Assembly: GCF_003287285.1 (NCBI RefSeq)
Contig: NZ_QMIG01000003.1
Location: 347,465-411,464 of the forward strand
Length of the DNA: 64,000 nt
Origin: Phytoactinopolyspora halophila
Lineage (GTDB): Bacteria; Actinomycetota; Actinomycetes; Jiangellales; Jiangellaceae
Direction: 5' to 3'
Positions 44,960 to 52,572 of the stretch are shown here, in pieces. The notes under the pieces are model-generated. The model was not told the DNA's origin. It saw nothing but the letters and a program-made list of their open reading frames with translations, and did not search any database. Position 1 is the first letter of the stretch, and every line of letters starts with the position of its first letter. The position numbers and the translations under genes are program-made.

Positions 44960-45631
44960 CTACTGGAGTTGAACGACGTGGGTCAGCTCCTCGATCTCCT
45001 TGAAAAGGTCCGTGTGTTGTAACAGCATCTTCTGCCGGTAGGCGCTGCACACCAGATCGGGCAGCCACAGCAGATGCTCGGAGCCCGGTGACACGGCCAC
45101 TAGCGCCATCGACTCGCTGATCGTCTTCTCGGTGATGAGGCGCTTCCTGACAGATCGGTCGAAGTTGTTCTTACGGGCCTCTCGCTGCTCTTCGATCACA
45201 GCCAAGTTCACCCGCGGGTGCAATCCGGATTCGGCGGAATGCACTGCGTCTAGAAGTTTGCCGAGGACGGCTCCCCGAGCCTGCATACCGTCCTTGTCGT
45301 CTTCGGCCACTGAGATCTTGTCGACGACCACACACGCCTCGTCAGGGATGCGGAACGTCTGGAGAAGGGAACGGGCATGCTCGCGTCCCTCATTCGTCCG
45401 TAGTTCGTCGGTGGTGTGCCACCACCCGTCAGGGACCAGATTGTCGAGTTCATTGCGGAGAGGGTCTCGATCGTCGTGCAGGACGACCACGGCGGCCATT
45501 ACGTAGAAACGGCGCCGACCGTCCCGTTCGACGTGGTACGTCTCGTCGAGGAACGCAACCGGGCCTGTACCGACGCGCGCATAGTGGCTCTTGAGCACGG
45601 TGGCCTGGCCAGGCCCGGCCGGCGGCGTCAT
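44960..45631 (-). CDS. DUF3800-like protein (RNase H-fold candidate)
   Basis: 223 aa. The N-terminal strand VAFLDETYHVERDGRRRFYV carries the acidic D-E pair, the middle has RVNLAVIEEQREARKNNF, and the C-terminal block LLWLPDLVCSAYRQ matches the end of DUF3800 proteins (LQxADLVA-type). The family is predicted to have an RNase H-like nuclease fold and recurs in mobile and defence loci. AGGGG precedes the ATG at 45631. It is oriented with the AAA and DUF6414-like genes 480 bp downstream. Confidence 0.72.
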   Translation of the reverse strand: MTPPAGPGQATVLKSHYARVGTGPVAFLDETYHVERDGRRRFYVMAAVVVLHDDRDPLRNELDNLVPDGWWHTTDELRTNEGREHARSLLQTFRIPDEACVVVDKISVAEDDKDGMQARGAVLGKLLDAVHSAESGLHPRVNLAVIEEQREARKNNFDRSVRKRLITEKTISESMALVAVSPGSEHLLWLPDLVCSAYRQKMLLQHTDLFKEIEELTHVVQLQ

Positions 45632-46121
45632 ATGGCCCCTCTTGCGTGCGGCATTTACGTTCCTGATGATCAGTACCGGGAAGATTACATCGCGCGGGAC
45701 GTTGTAACGCAATCAAGAAGCATCCCCCGCGTGTCAGGTAATTCGCCCCCTCGGTCGGGGCAACGATCTATGTTGTCCAGTGTCGTCATTCGAGCGCGCA
45801 CGGGTGTGTGGAAAGGCTCGGCTACTCCGTCAGGCAAACCCAACTCCTCGCTTGACGGGCCGAACGCGTTTCGCACCGCAAGGCGCAACTGCTCACCCGA
45901 TGGCGAGGAGTCGTGCACGGGTGCTTGGTGGCGGCTCGCTCGGTCGCATCTGATGCGATCACGTTACGGTTCGGACTGAGAAGCCAGAGGTGTCTTCGTA
46001 AGTCACCGCGGATCAGAGCGATCTTGGTAAGCGGCTCGCGCTGCGGCTGGCTAGCCGCGCTGTACGACCACGCCCTGGAGCTGCAGATGTCGTTGGCAAC
46101 ACGGCGAGTCTTTCGGAATGT
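45632..46121. other. 490-bp region upstream of the DUF3800-like gene
   Basis: No convincing gene. It holds the presumed promoter of the DUF3800-like gene. Short minus-strand open frames (for example 45685-45918) show no family signal. Composition is less GC-biased at the third codon position than in real genes nearby, consistent with recently acquired or decayed DNA. Confidence 0.45.
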
Positions 46122-46565
46122 TCACTCCTCAGCCGATTCATCATGATCGGTAAGGCAGGTGGAGACGGCATCAGTAAGCCGGCCGAGATACGTGTGAGTC
46201 TCCATCAACAATATGGCCGCGCCCGAATCGGTGAAGTAGCGCTCGAGATGGTCGGACCGAGGATGGACACCGTAGTTGCGGAGCTGGCGGAGCAGGGCTG
46301 CTTGCGCACGGAGTTCGTCGACTGTGATCCTGAGAGTACGTGTTTGCCGAAGCACTTCCGAGATTCGGTTCATTACCGTCACAATGTTGTCACCGTCGAG
46401 CGCCCTTGCGAGCCGAGCGTCGAGGTGGCGCAGTTGCTCACCGGCGACGTACCAGGCGCCCTCGGAGGCAGCACCGAGCATGCTGGCACATCCAAGAAAC
46501 AGGCCCTGACAGTAGGCCGCCAACGCCTCGACGACGCACCTGCGGGCTCGCGGGTCCAGCTGCAA
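46122..46565 (-). pseudogene. HEPN-like/DUF4145-type fragment
   Basis: 147 aa open frame with only a TTG start and no ribosome site; the frame continues 9 codons further upstream to a stop, so the 5' part seems missing. All-helical: CVVEALAAYCQGLFLGCASM then AASEGAWYVAGEQLRHLD and the motif LRQLRNYGVHPRSDHLER. RNYGVH fits the R-x4-H signature of HEPN ribonucleases, and the layout resembles DUF4145-type C-termini. It sits 5 bp after the YdjM-like gene and near the AAA cluster. Confidence 0.5.
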
Positions 46566-46570
46566 CTCGT

Positions 46571-47344
46571 CTAGTTCGCCAGCAATCGTTCAGCCAGGGC
46601 TTGGGTCCACGGCTGCACGAGCTCGGTCACACCGGGCAGCAAGAGCACCCCGCCCAACGTGCACGCTGGAGCCACTAGATAGGTCTCGACGGTCGATCCG
46701 GTACGAAAACGCAGCCAGGACGGCGGGCCGATCTCGTACCAGCACTCTCCGGCGATCGGTATCGGCCACAGGAACGGACATCCGGACACCGTGATGGCGT
46801 CACCGAGGCAGTGCACCACGCACCCCAGTGCCACCGCGATCCCGAGCCATCCCGACACTGATGCCAAAGCCGTGGCGGGATCGGTGTTGACCACCCACAT
46901 CACCACCGACGCCGCTGTGATCGGCAAGAGCCAGTCTCCCAGTGCGTTCTCGGCCAGCAGCAGGCCCAGCAGCACCACCCCGGCGGCGACCCATGGCCCG
47001 CCGGCCGCTGTGGCCACCGCCGTGGCCACGCCGATGGCCACGGCGAATACGGCCGTGTGCGTCAGATGCCGATGGGTTCCGGTGCGGGACGGGTCGTCAC
47101 CAGGACCCTGGGCGAGGCGGTACGCGCCCGCCGACAGGGCACGCAACAGCCGGGACAACGCCCGGGTGACGATGCCCAACAGCCGGGAAGCGCGAGCATT
47201 CGGATGGTCCAGGTCGGGCAACAACGCGAACCCGGCCGTGGTGGCACCGAACAGCACCACCTCCCCCACGTCGTCGTGGCCCAGAATGACGGACGCCGCC
47301 ACACCAGCACACCATCCCGTGAGGGCGTGCGTGCGCCCCATCAT
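46571..47344 (-). CDS. YdjM-like membrane-bound metal-dependent hydrolase (DUF457)
   Basis: 257 aa. The N-terminal MMGRTHALTGWCAG with its His, then LLPDLDHPNARASR and RGTHRHLTHT-like GTHRHLTHTAVFA, and HCLGDAITVSGCPFLWPI form the conserved polar motifs of the DUF457/YdjM family among seven or so membrane helices. In Escherichia coli ydjM is in the SOS regulon; its reaction is unknown. Start taken at the first of two adjacent ATGs (47344). The gene ends just before the HEPN-like fragment. Confidence 0.87.
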   Translation of the reverse strand: MMGRTHALTGWCAGVAASVILGHDDVGEVVLFGATTAGFALLPDLDHPNARASRLLGIVTRALSRLLRALSAGAYRLAQGPGDDPSRTGTHRHLTHTAVFAVAIGVATAVATAAGGPWVAAGVVLLGLLLAENALGDWLLPITAASVVMWVVNTDPATALASVSGWLGIAVALGCVVHCLGDAITVSGCPFLWPIPIAGECWYEIGPPSWLRFRTGSTVETYLVAPACTLGGVLLLPGVTELVQPWTQALAERLLAN

Positions 47345-47577
47345 GCCGGCATCACCCTCGCCTGCCGGCGCGCAGGCCCATACCGGAAGAGCAGTGAGCG
47401 CGGAGGAGACGCGATGACGAGCATGACGGGTTCGTTGTGGATCAGCACGATTCAAGATCATCATGTGGTGGCCGAGACCGGAAACTCGGGTGGCGACGAC
47501 GTGCCGACAGCTTGTGGCCGGGTGTGCCCGACCAGTCCGATATCACCGGCTGACGGCCACCCGGGACAACACGTCCC

Positions 47578-48369
47578 TCAGTTCCAGCCCCAGTGCCGCC
47601 GCTGCGCGTCGACGGCCCACGCCGTGATCTTGCCGCCGCCGGCACGCTCGGGCAGCGGCGTCTGACCGAGGTCGAGCAACCGCCGCACATCGTGTTCGAT
47701 GTCCGCGATCTGACTCGAAACCTCCTCGCGGGGCACCTCTCCCCGTTTCACGGCGAGCACCCGTGCACGCTGCTCGTCCACCAGCGGAAGGGTCAGGTGG
47801 CCGTCTCGGGCGATCTCCTGGCCTTGGAACGCGAGCCGCAGGGCGTGACTGCCGTATTTGACGTCCCAGCCGAACCGTTCGACGAGTTCGGGCCGATTGG
47901 GCACCCGGTTTTGCTTGCCCCGACCCAGCATCCGTTCGTGCTGCGATCGCATGTATCCCAGGAAACGCTCGACGGCGTGCTGGGACAGGAACGACGTACG
48001 GATGCTCCGCAGCTCGCTGCCGAGCGGGGTGCATGTGATCAGATCGCTCTCGGGCGCGTACAACGGAAGCAGCGCTGTGGGGTTGCCCTTCACGGCCAGG
48101 CGAAGGTACTTGCGCAGGGAGTACAACACCAGATCGACGTCGCCGTGACCAGATCGCACACCCTCGGGCTGGGTACGCCAGATATAGTCCTGCCGAGCGG
48201 ATGTGACTCCCAATACCAACTCCGGAGGCTCCACGTACAAGCCCATCTCGTCGTGGTCATCCGTTCCCTCGACGGCGATGCCGTGAACGCCGGAGCCGAC
48301 GACCGACCGGAGAATCTCGTTGGGGAAGGCGACAGAGGCGTCACCATACTCGACATTCGGCGCCGTCAT
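47578..48369 (-). CDS. Predicted nucleotidyltransferase, DNA polymerase beta superfamily (RlaP type)
   Basis: 263 aa. The N-terminal VVGSGVHGIAVEGTDDHDEM corresponds to the nucleotidyltransferase GSxxxG-D-x-D core, with the acidic pair in DDHDE followed by GLYVEP. DLVLYSLRKYLRLAVKGNPT and KYGSHALRLAFQGQEI match the RlaP/PF10127 family found near RNA-repair genes. ATG 48369. No RNA ligase is nearby. It probably adds nucleotides to an RNA or protein substrate. Confidence 0.85.
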   Translation of the reverse strand: MTAPNVEYGDASVAFPNEILRSVVGSGVHGIAVEGTDDHDEMGLYVEPPELVLGVTSARQDYIWRTQPEGVRSGHGDVDLVLYSLRKYLRLAVKGNPTALLPLYAPESDLITCTPLGSELRSIRTSFLSQHAVERFLGYMRSQHERMLGRGKQNRVPNRPELVERFGWDVKYGSHALRLAFQGQEIARDGHLTLPLVDEQRARVLAVKRGEVPREEVSSQIADIEHDVRRLLDLGQTPLPERAGGGKITAWAVDAQRRHWGWN

Positions 48370-48489
48370 CTGATTCCTTTGAACTCGACCAGATCTGGAC
48401 AGAGCTCACCATACGGATACCCGCCTCGTGCTGCGATTCGATTTTTCACGATCATCGATACGCGGCAGATGGCAACGGCCACGGCCATG

Positions 48490-48532
48490 CCTCGCTGACG
48501 CCGGCGTGCGTGGAACGCCGGCGTCAGCGAGG
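48490..48532. terminator. Hairpin terminator of the ABC-2/NEW3 operon
   Basis: An 18-bp perfect stem: CCTCGCTGACGCCGGCGT at 48490-48507 and its complement at 48515-48532, with a 7-nt loop. It lies about 40 bp after the ABC-2 permease stop and upstream of the nucleotidyltransferase start on the same strand. Confidence 0.78.
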
Positions 48533-48572
48533 TCGGCAGACCGCGAGCGCCAGGAAGAGCGCCCACGCCACC

Positions 48573-49649
48573 TCAGGCCCGGACTTCCTGGCGCAGGAAT
48601 GCCACGTAGCCCAGAGTGAACATCACCACGCTGGCGGCTACCAAGGCCGTCACCTGGGGCCAGACCACCAGGAGGCTCTGATCCAGGGAAAGCGGTCCCG
48701 GCACGGCCCGTTCCAGATCCTGGGGAAGGAGCAGCCCGACGGAGCGGACCTCCGGGTTGAGCAGCGCCGCGCTGCTGTTCTCGTACAGCGTCGACGGCGA
48801 CACCAGCGACAGGCTGTATTCCGTGCGTGCCTGCGCGATCTGGCCCTCCCCGGAGAACGCATCGGCGGCCAGACTCGCCAGGAACGTACCGAACAGGGTG
48901 AAGACCAGCCACGCGGCGATGGCCACGAGCGCTGCCGTCGCCGGGCGGCGCAAGAGCACCGAGCACAAGAGCGCGAACGCCAGCCACAATCCCATGTAGA
49001 CCAGCGCCACCACCAGGTACAGCAACAGCCGCGCGACGTCACCGGCCGAGGGCGTGATGCCCATGCGCACGATGCCGACGCCGGCGGTGAGCGCCACCAG
49101 AGCCACCAGCGTCAACCCGATCACGGCCAGCCCCGCCACGAACTTGCCGTTGACGATGTCATCACGGTGGATGGGCTGCGACACCAGCCGTGGCAGGGTC
49201 CGATCGGATCGTTCCTGATTGACGGCGTCGAACCCGAACGCGATCCCCAGCAACGGGCCGAGAAACCCGATCAGGGCGACGAAGGACGGGATCTGTTCCG
49301 GCGACTGGGTGAACAGCAGCAGGAAAACGCTGGTCGCATCGCTCGCCTCGGTTGCCGACTCGCGCAGGAAGCTGGCCGCGGAGACGACCGCGGCCAGGCA
49401 CGCGAGCCCGATCACGACGAGCAGGACAAGGAAACGTATCGACGTGATGTGATCGGCGAACTCCTTCTCGGCGACGACGCGCCAACCGGATCTGCGGGTT
49501 GCCCGCCTGCTCAGCATCCGTTCCCGTATCCGGGCCGCGGGGCCGCGAAGCGGACGAGCCAGGCGCCGCCCGAGCTCGTTCGCCGTCCGCAGCCACGTCA
49601 CCACGCGCCCGCCGACTGCCGATGTCCACGTGCTATCCGACGGTGTCAC
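48573..49649 (-). CDS. ABC-2 type transporter permease
   Basis: 358 aa. A basic cytoplasmic N-terminus is followed by six hydrophobic segments in the ABC-2 arrangement. The conserved intracellular part is FGFDAVNQERSDRTLPRLVS followed by QPIHRDDIVNGKFVAGL, the hallmark of the NosY/GldF-like group. GTG start, overlapping the ATPase gene by 17 nt. It exports an unknown substrate with the ATPase and, by gene order, the NEW3-repeat protein. Confidence 0.92.
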   Translation of the reverse strand: MTPSDSTWTSAVGGRVVTWLRTANELGRRLARPLRGPAARIRERMLSRRATRRSGWRVVAEKEFADHITSIRFLVLLVVIGLACLAAVVSAASFLRESATEASDATSVFLLLFTQSPEQIPSFVALIGFLGPLLGIAFGFDAVNQERSDRTLPRLVSQPIHRDDIVNGKFVAGLAVIGLTLVALVALTAGVGIVRMGITPSAGDVARLLLYLVVALVYMGLWLAFALLCSVLLRRPATAALVAIAAWLVFTLFGTFLASLAADAFSGEGQIAQARTEYSLSLVSPSTLYENSSAALLNPEVRSVGLLLPQDLERAVPGPLSLDQSLLVVWPQVTALVAASVVMFTLGYVAFLRQEVRA

Positions 49650-50619
49650 CGCTGCCCTCCTCGGCGAAGTAGCGCCGGTAGATCGCCCCGAGCTCTTCAG
49701 AGCGCTGCCGCAGGTGAACGACGGTGAGCCCGGCCTCCTGCAGCCGTGTGGCGATGTCTTGCCGAGCGTCGTGCTGGGCGCCTACCAGCCACAGCTCTCC
49801 TTCTCGGTGCACACTCACGATTCCCGGAAGATCACGAAGTCGCTCTTCCAGGTCTTGGTCTTCCAGCTCGTCGTCCTGCGCGGTTTGAACCTCGACGACG
49901 AGCCGGCCACCGTGCTGCGCCGCGAGCTCGTCTACGGTTCCGGATGCCACCATGCGCCCGTCGACGAAGATCCCGACCCGGCTGCACACGACCTGCACTT
50001 GCCCGAGCAGGTGTGACGCGAGCAGCACCGCGACGGATCGCTGCGACGCGAGGTCATTGACGAGATCCAATACCTGATCGGCACCTCTGGGGTCCAGGCC
50101 GAGCGTTGGTTCGTCGAGGATGAGCACCTCGGGATCCTTGAGCAGCGCGTCAGCGATGCCGAGGCGCTGGCGCATCCCGTGGGAATAGGTCCGCACCGGT
50201 TCGTCGGCGCGTTCGGCGAGTCCCACCTCGTCGAGCAGGCTCGCGATGCGGTCCCGGCGCGTAGCCGGATCCAGACCGTTGAGCTGGGCCGTGTATTCCA
50301 GGTTCTGCTGCCCGGTCAACCCGCCGTAGAACCCGGCATTGTCCGGGACGTATCCCACACGCCGTTTGACCTCCAGCGCCTGGCGCGTCGGGTCGAGGCC
50401 GACGACGCGTGCCTGCCCTGCGCTCGGCTCGCTGAGGCCCAGGAGCATCAGGATGGTGGTGGTCTTGCCCGCCCCGTTCGGGCCCAGGAGCCCGAACACT
50501 TCACCCGGGGCGATCTCCAGATGCAGATCGTCCACCGCCACCGTGTTCCCGTAGTTCTTCGCGAGCCCGTCCGTCCAGATGGCCGGCTCGCGATCATCTG
50601 TGGACGTCAGGACGGTCAT
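49633..50619 (-). CDS. ABC transporter ATPase of the ABC-2 exporter
   Basis: 328 aa. Walker A is [12 protein letters not shown], the signature region SHGMRQRLGIADALL, and Walker B LILDEPTLGLDPRG. The C-terminal 90 residues form the extra domain typical of NatA/GldA-like exporters. The ATG overlaps the stop of the NEW3 gene by 4 nt (ATGA). The start was chosen at MTVLTSTDD because the longer frame reads into the neighbouring gene. Confidence 0.94.
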   Translation of the reverse strand: MTVLTSTDDREPAIWTDGLAKNYGNTVAVDDLHLEIAPGEVFGLLGPNGAGKTTTILMLLGLSEPSAGQARVVGLDPTRQALEVKRRVGYVPDNAGFYGGLTGQQNLEYTAQLNGLDPATRRDRIASLLDEVGLAERADEPVRTYSHGMRQRLGIADALLKDPEVLILDEPTLGLDPRGADQVLDLVNDLASQRSVAVLLASHLLGQVQVVCSRVGIFVDGRMVASGTVDELAAQHGGRLVVEVQTAQDDELEDQDLEERLRDLPGIVSVHREGELWLVGAQHDARQDIATRLQEAGLTVVHLRQRSEELGAIYRRYFAEEGSGDTVG

Positions 50620-51767
50620 CGGCGACCATACCTCCGATACACCCAGAACAGTCCGCCCACGGCGGCCACGATCACCAGGATGCCGATCAGGCCCCACCAG
50701 CCGGATGTCTCCACCGTGTAGCGGATCTCCATGCTGTCATTGCCACCTTCCGTCGACGCATCGACGGTGACCACGTAATCCCCGGATATCGCGTCCCCGC
50801 TCGGCGTGATCCGGGCGATCGCCTGGGCGCTCTCACCTGCCGGGATGTTCTGCATCGTGGACGGCTCGAACGTGACGTCCCAGTTGGACGGCGGCGAGGC
50901 GGAGAGGTCGACTCCCTGGAGCGGAGCGTTCCCGTCGTTCTGCACGGTCACCGTGACCGTGCCGGTTTCGCCGGCGTTTCCGGAGGCGTTGAGCCGCTCG
51001 GACGCTGTCGACAGCGTCATCGACGGCGAACCGGTGATCTCAGCCGTCAGGGTCGACTGGAGCGTCGTGCCTTCGCCGGATGCCTCGACGCCGATCTCGT
51101 AACTTCCGGCGCTCACGTTCTCGGGAGGCTCGGCCTCGACGTTGACGGTGCTCTGGCTGCCCCCGTCGACGGTCACGGTCGCGGCCTGTTGCTCGCTCGA
51201 TGGACTGGCTGTCACGTTCCACCCCTGCGGGCCGGCGGCCGACAGCGAGAACGTGGCCTCCTGGGCTGTCCGGTTCACGAGCGTCAAGTCGAACCGGTAG
51301 CTGTCGCTGCCGCCGCCGCGGAGGGTGTCGAAATCCGTGGTGAGCTCGAACGCGTCCGCGGCCTGTTCCACGACACGTAGGCCAAGATCCAGCGAGTCGT
51401 CCCCGCTGCCCGCATCCCCGGACACGGTGATTTCGTACCTGCCAGGTTCGACGTCTTCTGGAACATCGACGTCGAGCTGGGCCTCGGCGGTGCCGCCCGG
51501 GTCGGTGTAGATCCCTTCGATCTCACGGCCGTCACCGCGGAACGTCGTGTCCCACCCGTCCGGCGCGTCCGTGATGTCGAGCTGGACGGGTTCTCGCTCG
51601 TCGGAGTGGATCTGTAGATCGAATGTGCTGGTCTGGCCCGCCTCCGCGCGGACCGTCGGGTATGGAGTCACGATCTCTGCTGCGGTGGCTGGCGACGCTA
51701 CGCCGCCAGCGAGTAGGAGGGAAACGATCAGCGTTCCCGAGAGTCGAGCCGAACTGAATCTCGTCAT
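50616..51767 (-). CDS. Exported NEW3-repeat surface protein (COG1470 type)
   Basis: 383 aa. Signal peptide (residues 1-29, ending ATAA), then three NEW3/Ig-like beta domains of about 100 aa each (PDGWDTTF, PQGWNVTA, PSNWDVTF mark the repeated Trp strand), and a C-terminal membrane helix with a basic tail (YRRYGRR). It is anchored with the repeats outside. COG1470-type proteins recur next to NosFY-like ABC transporters, so it is probably an accessory or substrate-capture subunit. Confidence 0.9.
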   Translation of the reverse strand: MTRFSSARLSGTLIVSLLLAGGVASPATAAEIVTPYPTVRAEAGQTSTFDLQIHSDEREPVQLDITDAPDGWDTTFRGDGREIEGIYTDPGGTAEAQLDVDVPEDVEPGRYEITVSGDAGSGDDSLDLGLRVVEQAADAFELTTDFDTLRGGGSDSYRFDLTLVNRTAQEATFSLSAAGPQGWNVTASPSSEQQAATVTVDGGSQSTVNVEAEPPENVSAGSYEIGVEASGEGTTLQSTLTAEITGSPSMTLSTASERLNASGNAGETGTVTVTVQNDGNAPLQGVDLSASPPSNWDVTFEPSTMQNIPAGESAQAIARITPSGDAISGDYVVTVDASTEGGNDSMEIRYTVETSGWWGLIGILVIVAAVGGLFWVYRRYGRR

Positions 51768-51973
51768 CGATACCCCCTCGATCCTCGTACCGGCAGCACG
51801 TTAAAGAGGAGGTCATGGGCTCACAAAGACCCTGAGGCATTTTCTTAGGGTTTGTTCAGGATCTCGTAGCTATATCGTGATTCGTGCCCGGCGACGAGCA
51901 CCGTGTTCCGGGCACACGACCATCTTCACGAGCCTGGCATTCCAGGCTGGCAAGCTACCTTGACCACAACATG

Positions 51974-51993
51974 TGAACAAGGTACCTTGTTCA
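51974..51993. promoter_or_regulatory. 20-bp palindromic operator of the toxin-antitoxin pair
   Basis: TGAACAAGGTACCTTGTTCA is perfectly symmetric over 20 bp and ends 2 bp before the GTG start of the toxin-like gene. An extra TACCTTG half-site lies at 51955-51961. Binding here would block both transcription and translation initiation, as in autoregulated toxin-antitoxin modules. Confidence 0.75.
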
Positions 51994-51995
51994 GT

Positions 51996-52232
51996 GTGGC
52001 GGGTGACGAACCGATCATTCTCGACAGCGCCCGCAAGCACGGCGTCGAGGACGACGACACGCTCCACGCCTTGCGCCACCACGTTCGGGCGCTGGCCATG
52101 GACGAAAACATGACCATGGTCATCGGCCCCGCACGCGACGCGCAGCTTCTGGAGGTCGGCTTCGTCGAGTCCGCACAGGGCGACATGCTCGTGATACACA
52201 TGCCCGCCCGCGACAAGTTCCTGAAGGGGTGA
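51996..52232 (+). CDS. Putative toxin of a toxin-antitoxin pair
   Basis: 78 aa. GDEPIILDSARKHGVEDDDT, then HHVRALAMDENMTMVIGPAR and LVIHMPARDKFLKG form a small alpha/beta protein of a type often found next to a helix-turn-helix partner in actinobacteria; no named toxin family is certain. GTG start inside an autoregulatory region. The stop overlaps a possible GTG start of the next gene by 4 nt. Confidence 0.68.
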   Translation: MAGDEPIILDSARKHGVEDDDTLHALRHHVRALAMDENMTMVIGPARDAQLLEVGFVESAQGDMLVIHMPARDKFLKG

Positions 52233-52237
52233 CGCGC

Positions 52238-52510
52238 ATGCCACGGACCACAGCAGAGATCATCGCACAGGCCGACGAGCTGGCCCGCCAGTTCGAAGAC
52301 TACGAACCGCAGCCCGGCGACGAGGAGAACGTGTCGCCGTTGACGCGGCTGCGGCTGGCCGCGCTGAAACGGGCCGAAGCGGAACGGGAAATGGTGAATC
52401 GTGTGCGGGCCGCGCGGGCCGATGGTGCGCAGTGGCGCGACATCGGCGAAGCGGTCGGCACGTCGGGTGAGGCGGCGCGGCAACGGTACGGCAAGCTCGT
52501 CGACGCGTGA
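52238..52510 (+). CDS. Putative antitoxin with C-terminal helix-turn-helix
   Basis: 90 aa, all helical. The N-terminus is MPRTTAEIIAQADELARQFE; the C-terminal half is basic and contains GAQWRDIGEAVGTSGEAARQ, a helix-turn-helix that could read the upstream palindrome. ATG 52238 after AAGGGG is preferred; GTG 52229 overlaps the toxin stop. It probably neutralises the upstream protein and represses the operon. Confidence 0.68.
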   Translation: MPRTTAEIIAQADELARQFEDYEPQPGDEENVSPLTRLRLAALKRAEAEREMVNRVRAARADGAQWRDIGEAVGTSGEAARQRYGKLVDA

Positions 52511-52572
52511 CCAGCTGGCACGACTGGTCCGTTGGTGACACTTCTGGTACACCCACTCGGCGATCAGGCCAC

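Noticed and set aside
44751..45068. Minus-strand open frame over the intergenic hairpin
   Set aside because: It overlaps the clear end of the DUF3800-like gene in another frame and shows no protein-like composition.
45685..45918. Small minus-strand frame upstream of the DUF3800-like gene
   Set aside because: 77 residues with no ribosome site, family match or coding bias.
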